Part shown: one piece after another, positions 1 through 6,182 of the stretch
Layout of the letters: every line of letters starts with the position of its first letter
How positions within the stretch are numbered: position 1 is the stretch's first letter
From: Anaerolineae bacterium
GTDB taxonomy: Bacteria; Chloroflexota; Anaerolineae; Aggregatilineales; Aggregatilineaceae
NCBI GenBank assembly: GCA_016929355.1
Contig: JAFGJA010000428.1
Coordinates: 1 to 6,669 of the forward strand
Reading direction: 5' to 3'
DNA length: 6,669 nt
The notes under the pieces: generated by a model
What the model was told of the DNA's origin: nothing
The model's database searches: none
The model's input: the letters and a program-made list of their open reading frames with translations, nothing else
Program-made: the position numbers and the translations under genes

Positions 1-734
1 GCCTGGATCAAGTCCTGGTAACGGATGTCAGCTTCATTCAGTGGCAGATGGCTTTTTTCGCCGCGCGGCCCGTAGTCGATGCCGGACATGTGCGCGTGCA
101 ATGATTCCAGCCCTGCGCGCCCTAAGTATTCCTCAACCGTGCGGAAAATGCCCGCGAATTCGTCGTAGGTGTTGAATTGACCATCGCGGGCGTGCAGATG
201 CGCAAAATCAATGCAGGGCAGCACGCCGGGAATATCACGGCTGAGTTGGACCAGTTCATCCAATGTACCAAACATGGCTTTTTTGCCCATCGTTTCGGGA
301 CGCAGGCTCACGTCAATACCTTCTTCATCCAGGATGCCGCGCAGTTCCAGCAACTTCTCCTTTACCCGTTCGTATACATGATCAGGTGATTGATCATGAT
401 ATGATCCGGGATGAAAGACAATATCCCGCGCCCCGGCCAGATACCCTTTGCGGGCGGCGGTGAGTAGGCGTTCGTCGCTTTTTGCCATCAGTTCGGCGGT
501 CTGGCTGTTCAGGTTGATAAAATACGGGGCATGGATGCTGAGGCTTACATTATAGGTTTCAGCCGTGTTTTTGATCGCGGCGCAGGTTTCATCAGATACG
601 CGCACGCTGCGCACCCAGGCGATTTCCAGGTGGTCCATGCCAAGCCGCCGGATTTGCTCAATCGCGGCGAGTGTACCGGTTTGTGGTGTTGATTGGGGAC
701 TGCCCACTGTACCAAAACGAATCAGGGGGTCCAT
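1..734 (-). CDS. Endonuclease IV-like TIM-barrel protein (AP endonuclease 2 family), 3' end outside window
   Basis: I translated the minus strand from ATG at 734; the frame stays open to the left edge, giving 244 residues of a protein expected to be about 270-280 long. The order of metal-site motifs matches endonuclease IV (Nfo), a three-zinc TIM-barrel enzyme that cleaves DNA 5' of abasic sites in base-excision repair. They are SIHAPYFINL (H68), VFHPGSY (H108), LRPETMG (E147), CIDFAHLHA (D176, H179), and HAHMSGIDYG (H215) followed by EKSHLPL (H229). In E. coli Nfo the ligands are H69, H109, E145, D179, H182, H216, D229, H231 and E261. The last Glu would lie beyond the edge, and the D229 equivalent is unclear in this shorter loop, as in archaeal-type members. 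Start support: AAAGGAG (minus, 739-745) lies 4 nt upstream. It is divergent from the M50B gene. Sugar-isomerase TIM barrels are related, but the HAPYFINL and RPETMG blocks favour the Nfo branch. Actual AP-endonuclease activity is inferred. Confidence 0.85.
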   Translation of the reverse strand, partial: MDPLIRFGTVGSPQSTPQTGTLAAIEQIRRLGMDHLEIAWVRSVRVSDETCAAIKNTAETYNVSLSIHAPYFINLNSQTAELMAKSDERLLTAARKGYLAGARDIVFHPGSYHDQSPDHVYERVKEKLLELRGILDEEGIDVSLRPETMGKKAMFGTLDELVQLSRDIPGVLPCIDFAHLHARDGQFNTYDEFAGIFRTVEEYLGRAGLESLHAHMSGIDYGPRGEKSHLPLNEADIRYQDLIQ

Positions 735-764
735 GAGACTCCTTTCAATCATTACAAAAACAGA

Positions 765-770
765 ATTTTA
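765..770 (-). promoter_or_regulatory. Possible -10 element for the endonuclease IV-like gene
   Basis: The minus strand reads TAAAAT here, five of six matches to TATAAT, about 30 nt before the ATG at 734 in the most AT-rich part of the 68-bp divergent spacer (735-802). A start of transcription near 758 would leave a leader of roughly 24 nt containing the AAAGGAG ribosome site. I see no good -35 at 17 bp, and none is obvious for the divergent plus-strand gene either, so this is only a candidate. Confidence 0.3.
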
Positions 771-787
771 GCAGATTTGTGCTGTTC

Positions 788-794
788 AGGAGGT
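788..794 (+). promoter_or_regulatory. Shine-Dalgarno that fixes the M50B start at GTG 803
   Basis: AGGAGGT is a full anti-16S match with 8 nt before GTG at 803. The longer reading from GTG 779 would place this sequence inside the coding region as codons 4-6 and has no ribosome site of its own, so 803 is the better start. Confidence 0.85.
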
Positions 795-802
795 ATTGTA
801 AC

Positions 803-1681
803 GTGAGTTTCGCGCAGAAGGATCGACGACGTGATTTAATGCTCGCGTTTGCTGCGTTTTTAGTGGCGTTGGTGTTATGGCAAATGCAAGGCGTCTATTT
901 TCTCACCCAACCGTTTCGCCTGTTCGTGACCATGATTCACGAATTAGGGCATGGTCTGGCGGCGGTGTTGACCGGCGGCGAATTTATCCGTTTTGAAGTG
1001 ACCAAACGTGGCGCAGGGCTGGCATATACATCCGGGGGATGGCGTTTCGCCATTATTCAGGCCGGGTATCTGGGAACGGCGATCTTTGGCGCGTGTTTGC
1101 TTATCCTGACGCACACGATCAAAAGACCGGGCCGGGTGGCGATTGGCGTGGGCGTCTTTATCGGCATTCTCACGCTGGCCTATTCGGGTATCAGCGCCGG
1201 TAATCTCAGCATGTGGGAGATCATGGTCGCGGGTAGTGTGCTGGCCGGTGGAGTCTATTTGTTCTTCGTGCGCGAGATGGAGGCGGGTGAGCATTATATC
1301 GGTTTGTTGGTTGGTCTCGGCGCGGCGTTTTTATTCGTGATCTTTGCCGGATCGGACAATGTGCTGACGATCCTGATCGGGTTGATCAGCGCGGGGTTAT
1401 TGGTTGTGATCGGTTGGCGCGCGAACCGGGATGTCGTCGTGGTAACGCTCACCTTTCTGGCGTTTCTGACCGGCTTGCAGGCGATTACGGATTCGTGGGT
1501 ATTGTTCAAAATTGTCTCGCAGTCCACCGCTTTGATGCCGAGTAATGATGCGGGATCGATGGCGCGTGAAGTTGGGGGTACGGCGTGGCTGTGGGCGCTG
1601 GTGTGGATTGCGATGGACATCGTGATTTTTGGATCGGCGGTCTATTGGGTGCTGATCCGGCCTGCGCGCCGCAAAGCATAA
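803..1681 (+). CDS. M50B-like integral membrane zinc metallopeptidase
   Basis: A 292-residue polytopic membrane protein beginning at GTG 803. The N-terminus is short and basic (KDRRRD), then comes a first hydrophobic helix (about 13-27) and HELGH at 46-50 in MIHELGHGLAAVLTGGEF, the zinc-binding HExxH of gluzincin-type site-2 proteases. The next block, YTSGGWRFAIIQAGYLGTAIFGA (about 75-96 region), and a C-terminal block with SNDAGSMAREVGGTAW followed by a Trp-rich helix (about 247-280) match the arrangement of the Peptidase_M50B family (Pfam PF13398). About eight membrane segments can be drawn. Known family: intramembrane metalloproteases related to SpoIVFB and RseP. The NPDG motif carrying the third ligand in classical S2P is absent; D185, D230 or D249 could substitute. 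The substrate is unknown. M50B-like proteins are mostly uncharacterised, so proteolysis is inferred. It is monocistronic, between a divergent and a convergent neighbour. Confidence 0.85.
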   Translation: MSFAQKDRRRDLMLAFAAFLVALVLWQMQGVYFLTQPFRLFVTMIHELGHGLAAVLTGGEFIRFEVTKRGAGLAYTSGGWRFAIIQAGYLGTAIFGACLLILTHTIKRPGRVAIGVGVFIGILTLAYSGISAGNLSMWEIMVAGSVLAGGVYLFFVREMEAGEHYIGLLVGLGAAFLFVIFAGSDNVLTILIGLISAGLLVVIGWRANRDVVVVTLTFLAFLTGLQAITDSWVLFKIVSQSTALMPSNDAGSMAREVGGTAWLWALVWIAMDIVIFGSAVYWVLIRPARRKA

Positions 1682-1690
1682 GATTATGCG

Positions 1691-2176
1691 TTATTCGGCA
1701 GGCGGGGGGAATTCGCTGTTTTCACCATCCGTCGGTGTGGCATCGTCCTGTTCGTCTTGATCGGGTCCAAACAGCGCGAATAAGCCTACGCCCAATGAGG
1801 CGATCAAAAAGCCACCGATAAAGCCCAGCGCTTGCAGGCGGCCCATTAACGGGCGGGTGTTATTGGTGGCTCCGTGTGTGCCAAAGCCCAATACATCCGC
1901 CAACCCTGCCGCCGCCGCGATCAATAGGCCGGTCAGGGTTAGGCGAATGCCAATATCTTGGCCCAACGTGGTGGGTAGGCCGGGGTAAAACATCTGGTTG
2001 ACAAAAATATATGCGCCAATAAAGATGAAACTGAAGCCCAGGAGAATCACTAACACTTGCAGCACGCCCACGCCCGCGACGGTTTCCAGGCCGATAATGC
2101 CGGGAAACAGGCCGATCAAGGCGAGCATAATGCCGAGTGCGCCAATCGTGATGCTGGTTTGTGAATAGCGTTCCAT
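1691..2176 (-). CDS. Small four-helix membrane protein of unknown function
   Basis: A 161-residue protein from ATG 2176; AGGTG (minus, 2181-2185) sits 4 nt upstream. I do not recognise the family. Four hydrophobic stretches are visible at about 10-30, 38-60, 76-98 and 115-137, rich in Gly, Leu and Ile. They are separated by short loops, including QMFYPGLPTT (61-70), LGQD (71-74) and a polar HGATNNTRPLMGR loop (101-113). The last ~24 residues (138-161) are a soluble acidic, Pro-rich tail (PDQDEQDD ... EFPPPAE) with no positive charge. There is no signal peptide distinct from the first helix, and no catalytic or cofactor motif. The 113-bp gap to the upstream dipeptidase gene contains a strong palindrome, so co-transcription with it is uncertain. 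It ends 9 bp from the convergent M50B gene with no clear terminator between them. The even codon pattern, regular helices and ribosome site support a real gene. Confidence 0.7.
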   Translation of the reverse strand: MERYSQTSITIGALGIMLALIGLFPGIIGLETVAGVGVLQVLVILLGFSFIFIGAYIFVNQMFYPGLPTTLGQDIGIRLTLTGLLIAAAAGLADVLGFGTHGATNNTRPLMGRLQALGFIGGFLIASLGVGLFALFGPDQDEQDDATPTDGENSEFPPPAE

Positions 2177-2227
2177 GATTCACCTGCTGGTTAAGGTCTT
2201 ATGGAGAAAACAATTCAAACGCGTATA

Positions 2228-2260
2228 ATGTAGGGGCCGACCAGCGTGTCGCCCCTACAT
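2228..2260. repeat. Palindromic GTAGGGGC hairpin element
   Basis: The arms ATGTAGGGGC...GCCCCTACAT are perfect inverted repeats of 10 bp. They continue inward with GAC/GTC after one bulged C at 2238 and close on a 6-nt loop (2242-2247). It lies between the stop of the M19 gene (2290) and the start of the four-helix protein (2176). Short palindromes with GTAGGGGC arms are common dispersed intergenic elements in Chloroflexota and cyanobacteria (recalled knowledge, not searched). No U-tract follows the stem on either strand, so an intrinsic terminator is unlikely, although the hairpin could stabilise the 3' end of the dipeptidase message. Confidence 0.75.
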
Positions 2261-2289
2261 AATCATGCGGAATCTATTTATTTTCGCCA

Positions 2290-3375
2290 TTAGGGAAGAC
2301 CTCTTCGTAAAACACGCAAAAAGTTGCCGCTCATGATCGCGGTGATGTCCGCTTCACTATACCCCCGTTCGGCCAATTCATCACCAATTTTCTGCAAATC
2401 CAGAATCGAATCAAAGCCAACCGGCGCGGATTCGCTGCCGTAGCCGCCATCAAAATCGCTGCCGAGGCCGACGTGTAAAGCGCTGCTGGTGATCTGGCAA
2501 ACGTGATCAATGGTGGTGATGAAGCGCTCCATTGTCACCGCGTCTTTGCGATCCCCCATTTTCCAGCCTTCGAGCAGGAACAGGTTAAACGGGATCATGC
2601 CGACCACCCCGTCGCGCTGCGCAATCAGCTTGATCACTTCGTCGGAGAGATTGCGATCCGTGCGATCTGGACGGAAGTGGAGCGGATTTGCGTGGCTGGC
2701 GAACAAGGGACCATCATACAGATCGAGCGCTTCGAACAGTCCCTCCGGTGTCATGTGCGACAGGTCGAGGATCATGTTATAGCTGCGCATCGCCGCCAGC
2801 AGTTCGCGCCCCAGATCGGTGAGCGGGCCGGGCGCATTGGACCCGCCCGCATAGCGCGTTTTGGTCCAGGCGGGGCCAATGATGCGCAAGCCGCGCTCAT
2901 ACCACGTTTCAAGCTGGTCCGGTTCGAGGATCGGATCGGCCCCTTCCATCAACACAATGAGGCCCAGGCGGTGATCGTCGTCGCTTTTGTCCAGGGTCCA
3001 GGTGGCGAGGACGCCATCCAGATCGGCTTCAGTCTGGATAAGGTGGATGCGCTCCTCTTGATCCGCGAGGCGGCGGTAATACTCAAGCTGCTCGTTACCC
3101 AGGCGGTTGGCTTCTTCGGGCGTATCATACACAATGCGCTCGTCAGGGTACATTTTGCACCAGTCTGGCGAGACAAAAATCGTGCTGCAAACTACCGCGA
3201 CCTGCGCTTGGATTTCTTCCGGCAAACCGAGCATACACCTGCCGTAGCGTTGGAGGCGTACCGGATCGGTTTCACGGTGGCGGTGTTCGTCGAGGCTGCG
3301 CCGGAAGTCGCGCCCGTTATTGAAATAATTCCAGGCAATATCTTGATGGGCGTCAATAATCAGTCTTTGAGACAT
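2290..3375 (-). CDS. Membrane dipeptidase-type peptidase (M19 family)
   Basis: A 361-residue amidohydrolase-fold enzyme predicted to split dipeptides, including L-D dipeptides, with a two-zinc centre. Residues aligning with renal dipeptidase ligands (H20, D22, E125, H198, H219, D288) are all present: DAHQD (H10, D12), LMEGADPI (E144), LDLSHMT (H207), FASHANPL (H228) and GLGSDFDGG (D307). The family C-terminal motif appears as GNFLRV (350-355). Length is normal for bacterial M19. No signal peptide or lipobox is visible, so a cytoplasmic location is likely despite the family name. Start: ATG at 3375 has AAGGG (minus, 3382-3386) 6 nt upstream; the longer ATG at 3390 has none. It follows the DsbA-like gene by 74 bp on the same strand and may share its transcript. 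Opposite this gene is a long antisense open frame that I take for a shadow. Exact substrates cannot be read from sequence. Confidence 0.93.
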   Translation of the reverse strand: MSQRLIIDAHQDIAWNYFNNGRDFRRSLDEHRHRETDPVRLQRYGRCMLGLPEEIQAQVAVVCSTIFVSPDWCKMYPDERIVYDTPEEANRLGNEQLEYYRRLADQEERIHLIQTEADLDGVLATWTLDKSDDDHRLGLIVLMEGADPILEPDQLETWYERGLRIIGPAWTKTRYAGGSNAPGPLTDLGRELLAAMRSYNMILDLSHMTPEGLFEALDLYDGPLFASHANPLHFRPDRTDRNLSDEVIKLIAQRDGVVGMIPFNLFLLEGWKMGDRKDAVTMERFITTIDHVCQITSSALHVGLGSDFDGGYGSESAPVGFDSILDLQKIGDELAERGYSEADITAIMSGNFLRVLRRGLP

Positions 3376-3449
3376 GCTAATCCCTTGCATTTTATGCGCG
3401 AATCAGATCGGCATGATGCTAACCGATCTCAACGGGTAAATTATGGGTG

Positions 3450-4163
3450 TTACGGTTCGATCAGATCATCAAAGTCCGCATAATCGCGGACTTGCTCACC
3501 ATTGATAAACAGGGTCGGCGTACCGGACAAACCGCGCCCCTTGAATTCGTTTTGCGCCGCATCTACGAATTGCTGCGTGCTTTTCGCGCTCAGACAGGCT
3601 TCGAAGGCGTCCCCATCCAGCCCCATAGCGTTGGCCCCTTTGATCAGGCGGCGCGGGTCAAAGGTGAAGATCAGGAAGCGATCCTGCCAGTCGAATAACA
3701 CATCGCTCATTTCCCAGAATTGGCCCTGTTCTCCGGCGCAAAATGCGCCTTTGGTGGCATCGGTGGCTCCCGGCCCGATATTGGCTATTGGCACAAACAC
3801 AAATTGCACCTCCCCGGCGGTGATCTCATCAACGAACGCCGGGAGATATTCATTATGAAAATCGCGGCAGTGAGGGCAGACGTAGCTGGAAAAATCTTCG
3901 ATCAGGATCGGAGCGTCGGCGCGGCCCAGGCGCGGGAAACCTTGCTCCGTTGTGCCGCGTTCCAGACCAGCATAAAGCGTGCCTAAGTTGTCCGGGATCG
4001 GCGCATTTCGTACCGATATTTCGCGGTAGATCAAAAAAGCGATCAGGCCGAGGATCATCAGGCCGGGCAAGATCATCACCACCAGGGGAATCCGGCGGCG
4101 GGGTTGTAGTTCACGTTCAGCCTGTTCGAGCAGCTTATTTACGGTGCGGTCAGCGTCATTCAT
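3450..4163 (-). CDS. Membrane-anchored DsbA-like thiol:disulfide oxidoreductase
   Basis: A 237-residue protein. After a cytoplasmic N-terminus with an Arg-rich stretch ending QPRRRIP comes one membrane helix (about 27-46), then an extracytoplasmic thioredoxin fold. The active site is CPHC (C96, C99) in DFSSYVCPHCRDFH, as in DsbA and the Thioredoxin_4 group. The cis-proline loop is SGTPTLFIN (P216), and the helical insertion holds AFCAGEQGQFWEM (C142) and FEACL (C190), an extra cysteine pair frequent in this group. Predicted role: forming or isomerising disulfides in exported proteins, with the catalytic domain outside the membrane. The start at ATG 4163 forms ATGA with the upstream HAD stop and has GGAG 6 nt before it; the ATG at 4175 leaves only 2 nt after its GGAG and is disfavoured. 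No DsbB or VKOR partner is in the window. A reductive or vitamin-K-epoxide-reductase-coupled role cannot be excluded. Confidence 0.92.
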   Translation of the reverse strand: MNDADRTVNKLLEQAERELQPRRRIPLVVMILPGLMILGLIAFLIYREISVRNAPIPDNLGTLYAGLERGTTEQGFPRLGRADAPILIEDFSSYVCPHCRDFHNEYLPAFVDEITAGEVQFVFVPIANIGPGATDATKGAFCAGEQGQFWEMSDVLFDWQDRFLIFTFDPRRLIKGANAMGLDGDAFEACLSAKSTQQFVDAAQNEFKGRGLSGTPTLFINGEQVRDYADFDDLIEP

Positions 4164-4924
4164 GATCGGCTCCATTGCTCCACAACGCCCAATAAATCCG
4201 GTAGGTGTTTGATCGTCGCAGCCGGTACGACATCATCAGCCATGCCCTCTGGCAGCCAGCGATGGTCCTGCTCGATCCATACGCCGCGCAAACCGGCTTG
4301 CTGCGCGCCCCACACGTCAAAATAGAGACTGTCACCCACGTAGATTGCCTCGTCGGGTGTCAGATCGAGCGCCGCCAGTCCAATCTGGAAAATTTCAGCG
4401 TAAGGTTTCCAGGCTTCGACATCGGCGGAAAAGGTGAGATGCGCAAGATAGGGCAATAACCCGAAGCGATCCAGATCATCGTAATGGGCTGATCCCGGCC
4501 AGACGGTGTTAGAGATTAGACCGATCCGGTAGCCATTGTCGCGCAGCGTTTGCAGTGTCTCAGCCGCATGATCAAGGGGATAGACATGCCTCTGAATCGC
4601 GGTCATATAGGCTTGGGTGATGGCGTCTACCGTCGCGGTGGGCAGTTCGTCTGTACCCCACAATCGCGCGAGATCATGTAACTGGTAGTGGAGTTTGAGT
4701 GTGGCCGGGTTGTAGTTGGCCTCAATGGATTTCCAGGTCGTGATCGCGTGCTGCCACGCGGCGGTGATGGCTTCATCTGCGGGTGGCAGGGTATACCCGG
4801 CGGCGCGTAATGTTCGGTAGACGCCGCGCGCGCCGAGTTTTTCGGTATCTTCCCAGGTGGTGTTGGGTGCGTTGTAGTGCAGCAGTGTGCCGCCCATGTC
4901 GAAGATGATGCCGCGTACTGGCAT
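4160..4924 (-). CDS. HAD-superfamily (subfamily IA) hydrolase, DxGGT motif variant
   Basis: A 254-residue haloacid dehalogenase-like protein. Motif I is FDMGGT (D9), the second acidic residue of the usual DxDxT being Gly11. A helical cap of about 100 residues follows (about 20-120), then motif II in GLISNT (S138), motif III Lys in EAWKPYAEIF (K173) and motif IV VGDSLYFDVWGAQQAG (D198, D203). The nucleophile, Ser, Lys and acidic motif IV are intact. In phosphatases of this superfamily the second Asp is the general acid/base. Many annotated HAD-IA hydrolases nevertheless carry FDxGGT, so small-molecule phosphatase activity is possible but unproven; the substrate is unknown. The stop overlaps the DsbA-like start (ATGA), so the two are probably translated together. 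The ribosome site is odd: GGAGG (minus, 4937-4941) lies 12 nt before the ATG, with no alternative start in between. A nested palindrome fills the upstream spacer. Confidence 0.9.
   Translation of the reverse strand: MPVRGIIFDMGGTLLHYNAPNTTWEDTEKLGARGVYRTLRAAGYTLPPADEAITAAWQHAITTWKSIEANYNPATLKLHYQLHDLARLWGTDELPTATVDAITQAYMTAIQRHVYPLDHAAETLQTLRDNGYRIGLISNTVWPGSAHYDDLDRFGLLPYLAHLTFSADVEAWKPYAEIFQIGLAALDLTPDEAIYVGDSLYFDVWGAQQAGLRGVWIEQDHRWLPEGMADDVVPAATIKHLPDLLGVVEQWSRS
4161..4173 (-). promoter_or_regulatory. Coupled stop/start (ATGA) with internal ribosome site, HAD to DsbA
   Basis: On the minus strand GGAG (4170-4173) lies 6 nt before ATG (4161-4163), whose last two bases and the next form the HAD stop TGA (4160-4162). 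This is the standard arrangement for translational coupling and decides the DsbA-like start against the in-frame ATG at 4175. Confidence 0.8.
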
Positions 4925-4953
4925 GATGGCTGATTGCCTCCGAAAAATTGCTT

Positions 4954-5037
4954 TTACCTCACCCCCTGAGCAACCTTTGGTTGCCCCCCTCTCCGTGATT
5001 GGAGAGGGGGAGTCGAGGAAATTTCTTTGTGAGGTGA
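4954..5037. repeat. Nested palindromic element with two inner hairpins
   Basis: An outer stem pairs TTACCTCAC (4954-4962) with GTGAGGTGA (5029-5037), nine pairs including one T-G. Inside are two adjacent hairpins: GCAACC/GGTTGC with a TTT loop (4970-4984), then a perfect 10-bp stem CCCCCTCTCC/GGAGAGGGGG with loop GTGATT (4985-5010). The rest (5011-5028) is unpaired and holds the small palindrome GAAATTTC. The element fills most of the 143-bp gap between the M42 stop (5068) and the HAD start (4924). Similar C-rich/G-rich palindromes occur as dispersed intergenic repeats in Chloroflexota (recalled, not searched). In the minus-strand transcript no U-run follows the strong stem directly, so it may be a non-autonomous mobile remnant, a message-stabilising structure or a weak boundary rather than a classical terminator. 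Confidence 0.7.
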
Positions 5038-5067
5038 TTAAGATTCAAAAGATGATCAGTATTTGCG

Positions 5068-6120
5068 CTAGGCCAACATATAGCGCGCGATCAAATGCGC
5101 GGTGTGGATCACGCTGTCGGTGTGCGTGCGCTCGTAGGCGTGCGAAGCATCCACACCGGGACCAATCAGCGCGACCTGCGCCGATCCGCCCGCGCGCCAA
5201 TACGCTTCGCCATCCGAGCCGTAATATACGTAAATATCGGGTTTGTGCGGGATGCCAGCTTCTGCTGCGAGCGTGCGCAGTTTGGTTGTGAGATCGATGT
5301 GATAGGGACCGCCCGCATCTTTGACGCAAATGCCGACGCTGAATTCATCCGAATTTTGCCCCTGGCCCACTGCCGCCATATCAACGGTTACGAGTTCGTG
5401 CAAATCGGCGGGAAAGCCGGTTGCGCCACCGTGCCCAACTTCCTCATAGGTGGCAATCTGAACTGTGATCGTTTGCGCGGGGCGTTGGCCCGCTTCTTTG
5501 AGCGCCAGCAATGCGCCATAAATCGCGGCGACGGCGGCTTTGTCGTCCAGATGGCGAGAGCGAATAAAGCCCGTGTCGGTGACTTCCACACGCGGATCGA
5601 GAAAGACGAAATCGCCCACTTCAATTCCCAATGCGCGGGTTTCCTCGGCGCTGGTGGTACGCGCATCGAGGCGGATTTCCATCGTATCGGCGGAACGTTT
5701 GACATCGCCCGCATCGCGAAAAATATGCGTGCTAGCTTTAACCGGAACCACCGTCCCGCGAATCCGTTGATCGTCCTGCGTGCGAACGGTCACGCCTTCA
5801 AATTCAACCGCATTCCACATAAAACCGCCCAACTGTGTCAATTGGAGCCGCCCGTTACTTTTGATCTCTTTGACCATCAGACCAAGCGTATCGGCGTGGG
5901 CAGTCAGGCCGCGCGGGGCGTCATCCCGTTCACCCGGCCATGTGATAAACAGCGCGCCTTTAATATCGCGTTTGATAACGAGTTCGGGAATATCGAGCGC
6001 GTTAAAGGCGTGCTCAACATACGCGCTGGCTTCAACGTGGTAGCCGGTAGGACTGGGGGTATTCAACAAACCGACGAGAAAATCGACAATAACATCTTGC
6101 TTAAAGTCTAAGTTCGGCAT
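5068..6120 (-). CDS. M42 family metallo-aminopeptidase, NAGGN-system-like
   Basis: A 350-residue dinuclear-metal aminopeptidase of the PepA/FrvX/TET type. Ligand motifs in order are LTAHADTLG (H75, D77), SRHLDDK (D192), ATYEEVGHG (catalytic E226, ligand E227), VTVDMA (D247) and ERTHTDS (H333). The region between H75 and D192 has the length of the usual inserted PDZ-like domain. Most M42 enzymes end with a RYxHSPxE-type motif; here it is SHAYERTHTDSV. From memory, this and the block GGFMWNAVEFEG are features of the M42 branch assigned to the N-acetylglutaminylglutamine amide (NAGGN) osmolyte loci (TIGR03106). No NAGGN synthesis gene is in the window, so general peptide trimming is equally possible. 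No signal peptide: cytoplasmic. Start: ATG 6120 has AGGAG 6 nt upstream, better than ATG 6144, which would encode this site. A TATACT (minus, 6157-6162) could be a -10, without a clear -35. Confidence 0.92.
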   Translation of the reverse strand: MPNLDFKQDVIVDFLVGLLNTPSPTGYHVEASAYVEHAFNALDIPELVIKRDIKGALFITWPGERDDAPRGLTAHADTLGLMVKEIKSNGRLQLTQLGGFMWNAVEFEGVTVRTQDDQRIRGTVVPVKASTHIFRDAGDVKRSADTMEIRLDARTTSAEETRALGIEVGDFVFLDPRVEVTDTGFIRSRHLDDKAAVAAIYGALLALKEAGQRPAQTITVQIATYEEVGHGGATGFPADLHELVTVDMAAVGQGQNSDEFSVGICVKDAGGPYHIDLTTKLRTLAAEAGIPHKPDIYVYYGSDGEAYWRAGGSAQVALIGPGVDASHAYERTHTDSVIHTAHLIARYMLA

Positions 6121-6126
6121 GACATG

Positions 6127-6131
6127 CTCCT
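6127..6131 (-). promoter_or_regulatory. Shine-Dalgarno that fixes the M42 start at ATG 6120
   Basis: AGGAG on the minus strand with a 6-nt spacer to the ATG at 6120. The longer frame from ATG 6144 would read through it as codons and lacks an equally good site, so the first eight residues of that reading are probably not translated. Confidence 0.8.
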
Positions 6132-6182
6132 GGGTATACTGCACAATGCGGGAGGAAGTATAACCCCAGACACCTGGGCGCG

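Noticed and set aside
380..406. Cluster of TGATCA/ATGATC palindromes
   Set aside because: It falls inside the endonuclease IV-like coding region, where codons for SYHDQSPDH explain it. GATC is frequent throughout the window.
1676..1689. GCATAAGATTATGC inverted repeat at the convergent gene ends, inside GCCTGC (1660-1665)/GCAGGC (1698-1703)
   Set aside because: The inner stem is short and AT-rich with a 2-nt gap, the outer arms lie in coding sequence, and no U-tract follows on either strand. Not good enough to call a bidirectional terminator.
2503..3483. Long plus-strand open frame (326 codons) opposite the M19 gene
   Set aside because: It lies antisense to a gene with every M19 ligand motif, has no plausible domain and no ribosome site. 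Long antisense frames are expected from codon bias at this GC content.
5095..6111. Long plus-strand open frame (338 codons) opposite the M42 gene
   Set aside because: Its composition is odd (rich in Arg, Asn, Phe and Ile without any domain pattern), and the minus strand encodes a complete M42 enzyme over the same span.
6165..6178. CCCAG/CTGGG hairpin after the stop of the right-edge gene
   Set aside because: Only a 5-bp stem with a 4-nt loop and no U-run. It could be chance and does not support a terminator call.
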